NCBI GenBank assembly: GCA_013911595.1
Contig: JACESY010000007.1
Location: forward strand, 1-42,608
Reading direction: 5' to 3'
Length of the DNA: 42,608 bases
Source: Azoarcus sp.
GTDB taxonomy: Bacteria > Pseudomonadota > Gammaproteobacteria > Burkholderiales > Rhodocyclaceae
The position numbers and the translations under genes were made by a program. The notes beneath the pieces are model-generated. The model worked only from the letters and a program-made list of their open reading frames with translations, made no database searches and had not been told where the DNA came from. Positions 34,206-42,608 of this stretch are shown here, in pieces (positions within the stretch are counted from its first letter, which is position 1; every line of letters begins with the position of its first letter).

Positions 34206-35777
34206 TCAGTGCCGGAAATGGCGGAAGCCGGTGAACACCATGGCCACGCCGTGCTCGTCGGCGGCCGCGATCACTTCCGCGTCGCGCATCGAGCCGCCGG
34301 GCTGGATCACGGCGGTGGCGCCGGCCTCAGCGAGCACGTCCAGTCCGTCGCGGAACGGGAAGAAGGCGTCCGAGGCGACCACCGAGCCGCGGATGTCCAA
34401 GCCGGCGTTGTCGGCCTTGATGGCGGCAATGCGCGCGGAGTCCACGCGACTCATCTGGCCCGCGCCCACGCCCACCGTCATGCCTTCGCGGCAATACACG
34501 ATGGCGTTGGACTTGACGTACTTGGCCACGCGTTGCGCAAACAGCAGATCGGCCAGCTCGCGCGCGTCGGGTGCGCGCTGGGTGACCACCTTGAGGTCGT
34601 CGGTGGCGATGTGCGCCTCGTCCGCGCCCTGTACCAGCAGGCCGCCGCCCACGCGTTTGAAGTCGAGCGCTCCCGCAGCGCGCCCGAGCGGGCACTGGAG
34701 CACGCGCACGTTCTTCTTGGCGGCGAGCAGCTCCAGGGCGTCCGGCGCGAAGGACGGCGCGATCAGCACTTCCATGAACTGCCTGGACACGCCCTCGGCG
34801 GTGGCGCGGTCGACCTCGCAGTTGAACGCGATGATGCCGCCGAAGGCCGAGGTCGGGTCGGTCTGGAAAGCCTTGGCATAGGCTTCGGCCGCGTCCGTGC
34901 CGAGCGCCACGCCGCAGGGGTTGGCATGCTTGACAATGACGCAGGCCGGGCCGTCGAAGGCCTTGACGCATTCCCACGCCGCGTCGGCGTCGGCGATGTT
35001 GTTGTAGGACAGCTCCTTGCCCTGCAACTGGCGGTAGCGCGCGATCGTGCCCTCGGCCGCGGTCGGCTCGCGGTAGAAGGCCGCAGACTGGTGCGGGTTT
35101 TCGCCGTAGCGCAGGTCCTGCATCTTGTCGAAGGCCAGTTGCAGCCGCTCCGGGAAGGCCACATGCGTGCCGTCCGGGCCCAGCGCGGTCAGGTAGTTGG
35201 CGATCGCCGAATCGTAGCGCGCGGTGTGCGTGTAGGCCTTGGCTGCGAGCGCGAACCGGGTCTTGTAGGACAGCGCGCCGTCCTTGGACTTGAGTTCGTC
35301 GACGATGGCCGCGTAGTCGTCCGGGTCGGTGACGATGCCCACGCCGCCGGCCTCGGTGCCGTGGTTCTTGGCCGCCGCGCGCACCATGGCCGGGCCGCCG
35401 ATGTCGATGTTCTCGATGGCGTCCTCGAGCGTACAGCCGGGTTTGGCGACGGTGGCCTGGAACGGGTAGAGGTTGACGACCACCAGGTCGATGCGCGAGA
35501 TGTCGTGCTCGGCGATGGTGTCCATGTGCGCGGGCAGGTCGCGGCGCGCGAGGATGCCGCCGTGCACCTTGGGGTGCAGCGTCTTGACGCGGCCATCGAG
35601 CATTTCGGGAAAGCCGGTGTGATCGGACACGTCGGTGACCGGCAGGTCGGCTTCGCGCAGCAAGGCTGCGGTGCCGCCGGTCGAAAGCAGGATCACGCCC
35701 AGATCGTGCAATGCGCGGGCGAGTTCGACAACGCCGCGCTTGTCGGAGACGCTGAGAAGGGCTTGGCTGACTTTCAT
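34206..35777 (-). CDS. purH: Bifunctional AICAR transformylase / IMP cyclohydrolase
   Basis: A 523-residue enzyme for the last two steps to IMP. The N-terminal cyclohydrolase domain (about 1-195) has [21 protein letters not shown] and GGILARRD; the C-terminal transformylase carries the KHANPCG motif with the catalytic Lys-His pair and ends in [10 protein letters not shown] and GFRHFRH. The ATG (complement 35775-35777) gives the standard start. It lies 34 nt downstream of fis and is probably in the dusB-fis transcript. Confidence 0.97.
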   Translation of the reverse strand: MKVSQALLSVSDKRGVVELARALHDLGVILLSTGGTAALLREADLPVTDVSDHTGFPEMLDGRVKTLHPKVHGGILARRDLPAHMDTIAEHDISRIDLVVVNLYPFQATVAKPGCTLEDAIENIDIGGPAMVRAAAKNHGTEAGGVGIVTDPDDYAAIVDELKSKDGALSYKTRFALAAKAYTHTARYDSAIANYLTALGPDGTHVAFPERLQLAFDKMQDLRYGENPHQSAAFYREPTAAEGTIARYRQLQGKELSYNNIADADAAWECVKAFDGPACVIVKHANPCGVALGTDAAEAYAKAFQTDPTSAFGGIIAFNCEVDRATAEGVSRQFMEVLIAPSFAPDALELLAAKKNVRVLQCPLGRAAGALDFKRVGGGLLVQGADEAHIATDDLKVVTQRAPDARELADLLFAQRVAKYVKSNAIVYCREGMTVGVGAGQMSRVDSARIAAIKADNAGLDIRGSVVASDAFFPFRDGLDVLAEAGATAVIQPGGSMRDAEVIAAADEHGVAMVFTGFRHFRH

Positions 35778-35811
35778 GGGTTCGGAATCCGGGGTGGCCG
35801 CAGAGGCCGGT

Positions 35812-36048
35812 TTACAGCAGTTCGTGGTCGGAGAGCTTGCGACGCAGGGTGTTGCGGTTGATGCCGAGCATGCGCGCGGCCACCGACTGGTTGCCGCCGG
35901 CGCGGTCCATCACGAAGGCCAGCATCGGGCGCTCGGCGTTGCGCATCACCATGTCGTAGAGCGCGGTCGGCTCCTCGCCGTCGAGATCATGGAAATATTG
36001 GTCGAGCGTGCGGTGCACGGATTCGGCGATGGCGTTGTCGCGACTCAT
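35812..36048 (-). CDS. fis: Fis-family DNA-binding protein
   Basis: A 78-residue nucleoid-associated/NtrC-type helix-turn-helix protein. The C-terminal HTH ([22 protein letters not shown]) is the classic Fis motif; the N-terminal part forms the dimer helices. Betaproteobacterial Fis is shorter than the 98-residue E. coli protein. Its ATG overlaps the dusB stop (ATGA at complement 36045-36048), the conserved dusB-fis pair found in proteobacteria. Confidence 0.95.
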   Translation of the reverse strand: MSRDNAIAESVHRTLDQYFHDLDGEEPTALYDMVMRNAERPMLAFVMDRAGGNQSVAARMLGINRNTLRRKLSDHELL

Positions 36049-37067
36049 GCGGCGAGCTCCTGCGGTTGTTCTTCTTCGAAACGCAGTCGTGCGTCACGCT
36101 CGGCCAGTTGCCCGAAGAATTCGTCGACTGCGGCGAGCTGATCGTCGATCTCGCCGAGTGTGTTCATCATCTTGCGAAATGCCGCGGACCCGTCCAGGCC
36201 CTTGGTGTACCAGGAGATGTGCTTGCGTGCGACCTTCACGCCGGTCTCCTCGCCGTAGAAGGCGTACAGGTCCGCCAGATGCTCGCGGCAAACGCGCTGG
36301 ATCTCGGACACCAGCGGTGGCGGCAGCCGCTCGCCGGTGGCCAGAAAATGTTCAATCTCGCGGAAGATCCAGGGCCGGCCCTGGGCGGCGCGCCCGATCA
36401 TGACGCCGTCGGCACCGGTGTACTCGAGCACGAATCGGGCCTTCTCGGGCGTGGTGATGTCACCGTTGGCGATCACCGGGATGCCCACCAGCGACTTGAC
36501 CAGCGCGATGGTGTCGTACTCGGCGTGGCCGGTGTACTGGTCGGCGCGCGTTCGCCCGTGAATGGCGATGGCGCGGATGCCGGATTCTTCGGCGATACGT
36601 GCGATGGTCGGCGCATTCTTGTTCTCGCGGTTCCAGCCGGTACGGAATTTGAGCGTCACCGGCGTGTCCGGCACGGCGCGCACGACGGCCTCGAGGATGC
36701 GTGCGACCAGCGGCTCGTCCTGCATCAGCGCCGAGCCGGCCATCACGTTGCACACTTTCTTGGCCGGACAGCCCATGTTGATGTCGATGATCTGCGCGCC
36801 GCGGTCGGCGTTGTGTTTGGCCGCCTCGGCCATCATCGCCGGGTCGGCGCCGGCGATCTGCACCGAGATCGGATCCACCTCGCCGTCGTGGTTGGCGCGG
36901 CGCTGGGTCTTGGCGCTGCCGTAGAGCAGAGAATTCGACGTGACCATCTCGGAGACCGCCACGCCAGCGCCGAGCTTCTTGCACAACTGGCGGAACGGAC
37001 GATCGGTCACGCCGGCCATCGGTGCCACGAAGAGGTTGTTGCGCAGTGTAAAGCCGGCGAACTGCAT
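36045..37067 (-). CDS. dusB: tRNA-dihydrouridine synthase B
   Basis: A 340-residue FMN flavoenzyme that reduces uridine in the tRNA D-loop. It starts with the family-typical FTLRNNLFVAPMAGVTDRPFR, and has the catalytic Cys region INMGCPAKKVC, the FMN-binding ANGDI segment, and GVMIGRAAQGRPWIF. ATG 37067 (GGAGG 11 nt upstream) matches the family N-terminus; an in-frame ATG at 37112 would add 15 residues. It overlaps fis. A REP-like element lies upstream of it. Confidence 0.94.
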   Translation of the reverse strand: MQFAGFTLRNNLFVAPMAGVTDRPFRQLCKKLGAGVAVSEMVTSNSLLYGSAKTQRRANHDGEVDPISVQIAGADPAMMAEAAKHNADRGAQIIDINMGCPAKKVCNVMAGSALMQDEPLVARILEAVVRAVPDTPVTLKFRTGWNRENKNAPTIARIAEESGIRAIAIHGRTRADQYTGHAEYDTIALVKSLVGIPVIANGDITTPEKARFVLEYTGADGVMIGRAAQGRPWIFREIEHFLATGERLPPPLVSEIQRVCREHLADLYAFYGEETGVKVARKHISWYTKGLDGSAAFRKMMNTLGEIDDQLAAVDEFFGQLAERDARLRFEEEQPQELAA

Positions 37068-37154
37068 GGACGCGATGACCTCCGCGAATCGAGGGTGGGG
37101 AAAGGGCGTCATTCTACCCCAGCGCCCGGCCCCTGCGGCACCTTGCAGGGTGAT

Positions 37155-37268
37155 GTAGTCGAAGGTCAGGCAAGTTGCGCGTAGCGGCATGCATCTGACA
37201 CCGGGCGCTCTAACGGGTACATGCGCCCGGTGTCAGATGCGCGCCTGCGGCGCTTGTCGGACCTTCGT
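37155..37268. repeat. REP-like palindromic element, copy 2
   Basis: An 18-bp perfect inverted repeat, GCATCTGACACCGGGCGC (37191-37208) with its complement at 37223-37240, has a 14-nt loop and lies inside a longer imperfect palindrome. The outer arms (about 37163 and 37262) carry GGTCAGGCAAG-like sequence. The reverse complement of the right arm (GGTCCGACAAGCGCCGCA and onward to CATCTGAC) closely matches the left hairpin of the element at 24094. It lies between the UbiH-type gene and dusB. Confidence 0.75.
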
Positions 37269-37269
37269 C

Positions 37270-38403
37270 TCAGGGCCACGCGCGCGCGCCAAACATCATG
37301 CGTCGTGCGATGAAGGCGCGTGCACTCGGGCACAGGTCGAGCGCGAACAGGCCGGCACCGCGCAAGGCGCGCAGCGGGGCTGATTCGTTGGCGAAGACGC
37401 GGATCAATGCGTCGGTGAAGCCGATGGTGCCGGCGCGGTCGAGCCGGCGCGCGCGCGCCCAGGCCTCAATCACGTCGGGCGTGCCCGGGTCGACAGCGTC
37501 GCGCACGGCGCGGGCCAGGGTGTAGACGTCGCGCAGGGCCAGATTGAAGCCCTGGCCGGCGACCGGATGCAGCGTCTGCGCGGCGTTGCCGAGCCACACC
37601 GTGCGCGGCCCGGCCGCGCTTGGCCGGTAGCGCAGTGCGAGCGGATAGCGCACGCGCGGGCCGACCGCGGTGAGAAGGGTGCGCGTGCCAATGGTCTGCT
37701 GCAGACGGGCCAGATAGGTCGCGTCGTCGAGCGTTGCCAGACGCTCGGCGGTGTCGCGCGAGACCACCAGCACGCTCGCGTAGTCCTTTCCGCAGGGCAG
37801 CAGCGCGAGCGGGCCTTCCGGCGTGAAACGTTCGAAGGCCCGGTTGGCGTGGCCGTCGCGGGTCTGCACCGTGGCGATCAGGGCATGCTGGCCGTAGTCG
37901 CGGCTCTTCACGGCTTCGCCCCCGCCGGGGCCGCCCTCGGCGCGCACGGCGAGCTGCGCGGTGAGGGTGTCGCCGCCGTCGAGCGTGGCGATGATGTTTT
38001 CGGCGCCGGGCGTGAGCGCTTCGACGCGCATGGCGTCGCGCAATGTGACGCCGGCCGCCTCGACGGCGGTACGCAATGCACCGGCCAGCGCGCCGGCGGA
38101 GACCACGTGGCCGAGCGCCGGCACGCCCAGTTCGGCCGCGCGCAGCACGCTGCGGCCGAAGCCGCCGCGCTGCGAGACGTGGATGGTCTCGATCGGCGTG
38201 GCGGGCAGTCCGTGCCAGACGCCGAGTTCCTCGAGGATCAGGCGCGAGCCGTGGGCCAGCGCCAGCGCCCGCGGATCGTCCGCGACCGCGCCTGCCTCGC
38301 GCGCATCTGCGACGACGATGCGCCGGCCCGAGCGCGCCAGCGCCAGCGCCAGCGCAAGACCGGCCGGGCCGCCGCCGACAATGAGCACATCGGTGTCAGT
38401 CAT
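37270..38403 (-). CDS. ubiH: UbiH/VisC-type flavin monooxygenase (ubiquinone biosynthesis)
   Basis: A 377-residue FAD-dependent hydroxylase. The N-terminal dinucleotide fold is DVLIVGGGPAGLALALALA; the second FAD motif is WLGNAAQTLHPVAGQGFNLALRD, which is characteristic of the UbiH/UbiF/UbiI/VisC group that hydroxylates the ubiquinone ring. Which ring position cannot be told from sequence alone, so the symbol is provisional. The start overlaps the pepP end by 8 nt; pepP-ubiH pairing is common in proteobacteria and supports the call. Confidence 0.87.
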   Translation of the reverse strand: MTDTDVLIVGGGPAGLALALALARSGRRIVVADAREAGAVADDPRALALAHGSRLILEELGVWHGLPATPIETIHVSQRGGFGRSVLRAAELGVPALGHVVSAGALAGALRTAVEAAGVTLRDAMRVEALTPGAENIIATLDGGDTLTAQLAVRAEGGPGGGEAVKSRDYGQHALIATVQTRDGHANRAFERFTPEGPLALLPCGKDYASVLVVSRDTAERLATLDDATYLARLQQTIGTRTLLTAVGPRVRYPLALRYRPSAAGPRTVWLGNAAQTLHPVAGQGFNLALRDVYTLARAVRDAVDPGTPDVIEAWARARRLDRAGTIGFTDALIRVFANESAPLRALRGAGLFALDLCPSARAFIARRMMFGARAWP

Positions 38404-39742
38404 GCCCGCCGTCGCGCATCAGCGCTTCGATTTCGTCGGCCTCGCGTGGCACGCCGTCGGTGAGGTATTCGCAGCCCCCGGCGGTGACCACGGCGTCATC
38501 CTCGATGCGCACGCCGATGTTCCAGAAGGCCTCGGGCACGTCGTCGGCGGGGCGGATGTAGCAGCCCGGTTCGACCGTCAGCACCATACCCGGCACCAGC
38601 GGCCGCCAGTCGCCGTCCTTCTTGTACTCGCCCGCGTCGTGCACGTCGCGGCCCAGCCAGTGGCCGGTGCGGTGCATGTAGAAGCGGCGGTAGTCGCCGT
38701 TCTCGATGACGTCGTCAAGCGCGCCGGCGAGCAGGCCCAGATCGATCATGCCCTGTGCGAGCACGCGCACCGCGGCTTCGTGCGGCGCGTTCCAGTGATT
38801 GCCGGGATGGATCTCGGCCTTGGCCGCGTGCTGTGCGGCGAGCACCAGATCGTAAACCTCGCGCTGTGCGCCGGAAAAACGCCCGCCCACCGGAAAGGTG
38901 CGCGTGATGTCCGATGCGTAGCCGTCGAGTTCGCAGCCGGCATCGATCAGCAGCAGGTCGCCGTCCGCCATGCGGCGGTCGTTCTCGACGTAATGCAGGA
39001 TGCAGGCGTTGGGGCCGCTGGCGACGATGGACGGGTAGGCCGGCGCCTGGCTGCCGGCGCTGCGGAAGGCGTGCAGCAGTTCGGCATCGATCTCGTATTC
39101 GAAGCGGCCGGGACGGGTCGCGCGCATCGCACGACAGTGCGCCGCACTCGAGATGCGTGCGGCGCGCCCCATGATGTCCAGTTCCGAGGCGTCCTTGACC
39201 AGGCGCATCTCGTCGAGCTCGGCGAGAAGGTCGCGCATGCTGTGCGGCGCGGTGCAGCCGGCGCGAGTCTTGGCGCGCACGGCGTTGAGCGCGCGCGTGA
39301 TGCGCGCGTCCCAGGCATCGTCGTAGCCGAAGCCGCACCACAGCAGCGGCTGGTCGACGAGCAACTCGGGCAGTTTTTCGTCGAAGGTGGCCACCGGGTG
39401 AGCCTCGTCGAAGCCGAAGGCCTCGCGTGCGGCCTCCGGGCCCCAGCGTCGGCCGTCCCAAGTTTCGCGTTCTAGGTCCTTTTCGCGACAGAACAGGATC
39501 GCGCGCGGGTTCGCGTCGGCGACCAGCACCACGATCGCTTCCGGTTCGCCGAAGCCGCTCAAGTAGTGGAAGTAGCTGTCATGGCGATACGGGTAGTGGG
39601 TGTCGCGGTTGCGCGTGCGCTCTGGCGCCGTCGCGAGCACCGCCACGCCGCCGCCGGCGGCCTGCATGCGGTTGACGAGGATTTCGCGCCGTCTCAAAAA
39701 AGGCGCGATGTCGGGGGCGGTGAGCTCGGTTGCAGTATCCAT
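38396..39742 (-). CDS. pepP: Xaa-Pro aminopeptidase
   Basis: A 448-residue dimetal peptidase that removes N-terminal residues preceding Pro. The N-terminal creatinase-like domain has RDTHYPYRHDSYFHYLSGF; the C-terminal pita-bread domain carries the metal ligands in DAGCELDGYASDITRTFP, GHWLGRDVHDAG, TVEPGCYI and GVRIEDDAVV. The ATG (complement 39740-39742) lies 12 nt after murU and the end overlaps the UbiH-type gene, so the genes are probably one operon. Confidence 0.96.
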   Translation of the reverse strand: MDTATELTAPDIAPFLRRREILVNRMQAAGGGVAVLATAPERTRNRDTHYPYRHDSYFHYLSGFGEPEAIVVLVADANPRAILFCREKDLERETWDGRRWGPEAAREAFGFDEAHPVATFDEKLPELLVDQPLLWCGFGYDDAWDARITRALNAVRAKTRAGCTAPHSMRDLLAELDEMRLVKDASELDIMGRAARISSAAHCRAMRATRPGRFEYEIDAELLHAFRSAGSQAPAYPSIVASGPNACILHYVENDRRMADGDLLLIDAGCELDGYASDITRTFPVGGRFSGAQREVYDLVLAAQHAAKAEIHPGNHWNAPHEAAVRVLAQGMIDLGLLAGALDDVIENGDYRRFYMHRTGHWLGRDVHDAGEYKKDGDWRPLVPGMVLTVEPGCYIRPADDVPEAFWNIGVRIEDDAVVTAGGCEYLTDGVPREADEIEALMRDGGHD

Positions 39743-39754
39743 GGGGCGATTGTC

Positions 39755-40468
39755 TCATGCAGGTGCGGCGCGCAGCCGGCGGTCGAGTTCGGCGAGTTGG
39801 TCTGGGGTGCCGACGTTCTCCCATGGACCATCGTAGCGCTCGCCGGTTGCGCGTTCGGCGGCGATCGCTGCGTGGTAGTAGGGGCTCAGCGCCGCGCGCG
39901 CGCCGGGGGTGATGTCAATGAAGCTGCGGCTGTCGTACAGCCCGATGTTGCCGAAGGTCAGGCGCACGCTCCCGTCCAGGCGAAGTAGGCCGTCGGCGCC
40001 CAGCGCGAAGTCGCCTTTAGGGTGAAACGGCGGATTGGGCACCATCACCAGATGCATGTGCGGCTGCGCGGCGCCGGCCATGGCCGCGGCCGCCGGCAGC
40101 AGGCGGCGATAGTCGTAGGCGCAGAAGATATCGCCGGAGACCACCGCAAAGACCTCGCCCGCCGCCGGATCGCCGTCGACCAGCAGCGGCAGCGCGCGGG
40201 CGATGCCGCCGGCGCTCTCCAGCGCTTCGCCTTCGGGCGAGTAGCGCAGCCGCACGCCGAAGCGGCTGCCGTCACCGAGCGCGGCCTCGATGCGTTCCCC
40301 CAGCCAGGCGTGGTTGATCACGATGTCACGCAGGCCGGCGCGCGCCAGTGCCTCGATCTGCCAGACGATGAGCGGCTTGCCGCCGACCTCGAGCAAGGGT
40401 TTGGGTACCGTGTCGGTTAGCGGGCGCATGCGCTCGCCGCGCCCGGCGGCGAGAATCATGGTGCGCAT
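39755..40468 (-). CDS. murU: Sugar-1-phosphate nucleotidyltransferase, MurU type
   Basis: A 237-residue nucleotidyltransferase with the signature MILAAGRGERMRPLTDTVPKPLLEVGGKP and metal-binding VVSGDIFCAYD. Next to an AmgK-type kinase this matches MurU, which makes UDP-MurNAc from MurNAc-1-phosphate in the peptidoglycan recycling route described in Pseudomonas. The ATG (complement 40466-40468) puts the motif at the N-terminus, as in the family; the upstream in-frame extension lies in the kinase gene. Preceded by amgK with a 20-nt gap. Confidence 0.9.
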   Translation of the reverse strand: MRTMILAAGRGERMRPLTDTVPKPLLEVGGKPLIVWQIEALARAGLRDIVINHAWLGERIEAALGDGSRFGVRLRYSPEGEALESAGGIARALPLLVDGDPAAGEVFAVVSGDIFCAYDYRRLLPAAAAMAGAAQPHMHLVMVPNPPFHPKGDFALGADGLLRLDGSVRLTFGNIGLYDSRSFIDITPGARAALSPYYHAAIAAERATGERYDGPWENVGTPDQLAELDRRLRAAPA

Positions 40469-40488
40469 CGCGCTGGTCGCCGGCGCGC

Positions 40489-41493
40489 TCAAAACGTATA
40501 GCCCACCGTCGTCGACTCGGGCGCGAGCCGCTCGAGCAGGCGCGCCAGCGGCCGGAGATCGCCGTAACGCCCGCACACGCGGCGCAGGTGATTGAGCACC
40601 ACCGGCATGTCGTCCAGATAACGCGTCTTGCCGTCACGCATCGCCAGTCGCGCGAAGATGCCAAGTACCTTCAGATGACGCTGCACGCCCATCCATTCGT
40701 AGGCACGGTGAAACTCCGGAAAGTCTTCGCCCACCGGAAGCCCCAGGCCGCGCGCAGCCTCCCAGTAGCGGATCAGCAGATCGAGTTCGAATTCCTCGTC
40801 CCAGCGGATGTAGGCATCCTTGAACAGCGACACCAGATCGTAGGTGATCGGGCCGAACACCGCGTCCTGGAAGTCGATCACGCCCGGATTGGCGCCGCCG
40901 GGCAGATGCATCAGGTTGCGCGAATGGTAGTCGCGGTGCACGAACACTTGCGGCTCGGCGAGGTTGGTGTCGAGCACGCGTGCGTAGACCTTCTCCAGTG
41001 CGGCGTGCTCGGTCTCGGTGAGGCTGACGCCGTGATGCCGTTCGACATACCACTGGTCGAACAGGCGCATCTCGCGTTCGAGCAGCTCGCGCGAGTACTC
41101 GGGCAGCACGCCGGGGCGGCTGGCGGCCTGGATCGCGATCAGCGTGCCCAGTGCGTCGGCGTACAGATGGGCGGCGCTGTCGGCGTTGAGCACCTGCAGG
41201 TAGGTCGTGTCGCCCAGGTCGGACATCAGGATGAACCCCTGTTCGACATCCTCGGCATGGACCTGCGGCACATGTGCGCCGGCCTCGGCGAAGAGCGCGG
41301 CCACGGCCAGCCATGGACGGCAGTCCTCATGCTCGGGTGGGGCGTCCATGACGATCAGGGTCTCGCCCTCGTCGGGCAGCGAAACGCGAAAATAGCGGCG
41401 GAAACTTGCATCGGCCGAGGCCGGCGCGAGTTCAAGGCGGCGGCCGGGCAGGGTAGTGGCGAGCCAGGAATCGAGTTGGGCGCGTCGTTGCAC
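40489..41493 (-). CDS. amgK: Anomeric sugar kinase, AmgK type (MurNAc/GlcNAc kinase)
   Basis: A 334-residue phosphotransferase of the aminoglycoside-kinase fold. It has FRRYFRVSL (P-loop-like strand), the catalytic loop FVHRDYHSRNLM, and the metal motif GVIDFQDAVFGPITYDLVSLFKDAY. Paired with murU and divergent from lptD, this is the AmgK arrangement; the enzyme phosphorylates MurNAc at C1. The start is GTG (complement 41491-41493) with GGAGA about 8 nt upstream. First gene of the long minus-strand run. Confidence 0.9.
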   Translation of the reverse strand: MQRRAQLDSWLATTLPGRRLELAPASADASFRRYFRVSLPDEGETLIVMDAPPEHEDCRPWLAVAALFAEAGAHVPQVHAEDVEQGFILMSDLGDTTYLQVLNADSAAHLYADALGTLIAIQAASRPGVLPEYSRELLEREMRLFDQWYVERHHGVSLTETEHAALEKVYARVLDTNLAEPQVFVHRDYHSRNLMHLPGGANPGVIDFQDAVFGPITYDLVSLFKDAYIRWDEEFELDLLIRYWEAARGLGLPVGEDFPEFHRAYEWMGVQRHLKVLGIFARLAMRDGKTRYLDDMPVVLNHLRRVCGRYGDLRPLARLLERLAPESTTVGYTF

Positions 41494-41682
41494 CGGGTTC
41501 TCCAGTAAGCTGATGGTTTGCGACGTCGTGGCCTGTGGCGAAGCGTCGGTTGCGGTGCGGGGCGTTGCACAATGTCGTCATCGGCACGGCGCATGCGCCG
41601 TGCTGTGGCCGTTCCAGACGTTTTTTCGATGCACGCTGATGTAGAATCGCCGAGTTTATCAAAGGGCCTGGCCCGACCGTAG
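41494..41682. promoter_or_regulatory. Divergent promoter region of amgK and lptD with a 20-bp palindrome
   Basis: Non-coding region with a perfect 20-bp palindrome at 41584-41603 (GCACGGCGCA and its complement), followed by a T6 run at 41621-41626. TAGAAT at 41642-41647 could be the lptD -10, but I see no matching -35. The palindrome could be an operator or a hairpin. Confidence 0.45.
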
Positions 41683-42608
41683 ATGACCGCAATGGGGGAG
41701 CACTTGCGCGACACGACCTATGACAGGCGGCGGCTCAGGGTACTGTCGCTGCTGATCCTGTGTTTCCCGGGCCTGACCAATGCTGGCGCGCTCGCCCCGT
41801 TGCGGGTCGATCCTGCCCTGCTCGGGGGCCGGGCCGCCTCGCCTGCCGCGGCGACCGCAGCGGCAGGCGAGGCGGTCTCGGTCAAGCCCGAACTGAGCGA
41901 CGGCGAGACCGCGGTGCGCGCATCGAGCATTCGCGGGCTGCGTACCGTCGAGGTCGTCGCCGAAGGCGAGGCCGAGATCGAGCGTGGCGACTTCAAGCTC
42001 GCCGCCAATCGCTTGACTTACAACGAACTGACCGACGAGGTCGTCGCCGAGGGCGACGTCGTGCTGCAGCGCGGCGAGGACCGTCTCGAGAGCACGCGCG
42101 GCAACCTCGTGCTGTATGAGCGCGTGGGCCAGTTCGAGTCACCCGAATACAGTTTCGTGATTCCTTCGCGTTCGGACGATATGCCGGGCCGCACCATCGT
42201 CGGCCGCGGCAAGGCGAAAAGCATCAGCCTCGAAGGGGAAAACCAGTTTCGCGCCGAAGGGGCGACTTGGACCACCTGCAAGCCGACCAGCGAGGACTGG
42301 TTCATCCGCGCCGAGGAGATCGAGCTCGATTTCGACCGTCAGGTCGGCACGGCCCACGGTTCCTCGCTGGTGTTCATGGACGTGCCGCTGCTGTACTGGC
42401 CGCGCATGAGCTTCCCGCTTGCCGAGCAGCGCCAGTCAGGCTTCCTCGTGCCGTCGGTGGCCGCGTCGAACAAGACCGGCTTCGACGTGACCGTGCCGTA
42501 CTACTGGAACATCGCACCTAACTACGACGCAACCATCGTGCCGCGCGTGATGAGCCGGCGCGGCCTTCAACTCGGCGCCGAATTCCGCTACCTGACGCCG
42601 ACCTACGA
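41683..42608 (+). CDS. lptD: LPS-assembly protein LptD, 3'-partial
   Basis: Outer-membrane beta-barrel that inserts lipopolysaccharide with LptE. At least 308 residues are present before the window ends. A signal peptide follows the start (RLRVLSLLILCFPGLTNA, then Ala-rich linker). The N-terminal OstA/LptA-like domain comes next (AEGEAEIERGDFKLAANRLTY), then a conserved Cys in TTCKPTSEDWFIRA, and the beginning of the barrel (VPLLYWPRMSFPL, RQSGFLVPSVAASNKTGFDV). ATG 41683 or 41692 could start it; both keep the signal peptide. Divergent from amgK, as in Pseudomonas. Confidence 0.94.
   Translation, partial: MTAMGEHLRDTTYDRRRLRVLSLLILCFPGLTNAGALAPLRVDPALLGGRAASPAAATAAAGEAVSVKPELSDGETAVRASSIRGLRTVEVVAEGEAEIERGDFKLAANRLTYNELTDEVVAEGDVVLQRGEDRLESTRGNLVLYERVGQFESPEYSFVIPSRSDDMPGRTIVGRGKAKSISLEGENQFRAEGATWTTCKPTSEDWFIRAEEIELDFDRQVGTAHGSSLVFMDVPLLYWPRMSFPLAEQRQSGFLVPSVAASNKTGFDVTVPYYWNIAPNYDATIVPRVMSRRGLQLGAEFRYLTPTY

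Noticed and set aside
34209..37184. Long plus-strand frames opposite purH, dusB and other minus genes
   Set aside because: They are antisense to genes with clear motifs, and their low-complexity Val/Gly/His/Arg composition is typical of GC-rich shadows.

Overview
The window is GC-rich bacterial chromosome, most likely from a betaproteobacterium of the Rhodocyclales (Azoarcus/Thauera/Aromatoleum type). I infer this from the protein sequences and from the gene neighbourhoods (hemA-prfA-prmC-grxD; argH next to an AlgZ/AlgR pair and hemCDXY; dusB-fis-purH-purD-hemF; amgK-murU divergent from lptD). No rRNA or tRNA gene was seen, so this placement is an inference.

Region 1 (1-15449) is the downstream end of a biosynthetic gene cluster. 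A 13.8-kb reading frame, already open at the left edge, encodes a hybrid PKS-NRPS megasynthase without integrated acyltransferases (trans-AT type). The visible order is KR-ACP-KS-[degenerate ACP in the KS-flanking region]-KR-ACP-C-A(Gly)-PCP-KS-ACP-C-T-A(Ser)-terminal C/E-like domain, with no thioesterase. The first KR is split by an apparent +1 frameshift near 147 and lacks its catalytic Ser. Three small genes follow with overlapping or tightly spaced starts: a DUF697-like membrane protein, a 66-residue membrane protein, and a free-standing acyltransferase homologue whose malonate-binding Arg appears to be Gln, which suggests an editing acyl hydrolase.

Region 2 (15450-19945) holds an alanine-rich lipoprotein gene with a strong terminator, then hemA-prfA-prmC (tetrapyrrole synthesis and translation termination) and the monothiol glutaredoxin gene grxD with its own sigma-70 promoter, closed by a bidirectional terminator.

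Region 3 (19942-31835) holds argH and a fructosamine-kinase-family gene on the minus strand, a divergent LytS/LytTR two-component pair, a minus-strand thioredoxin-fold gene plus ppc, and the heme operon hemC-hemD-hemX-hemY.

Region 4 (31851-41493) is a long minus-strand run. In transcription order it reads amgK-murU (cell-wall sugar recycling), pepP, a UbiH-type hydroxylase, dusB-fis, purH, purD and hemF. The divergent lptD gene (outer-membrane LPS assembly) runs off the right edge.

Two related REP-like palindromic elements (24094-24186 and 37155-37268) sit between genes. Outside region 1 the content is conserved housekeeping. The novelty lies in the megasynthase operon: its unusual domain order, degenerate domains and the membrane and AT-like genes coupled to it.
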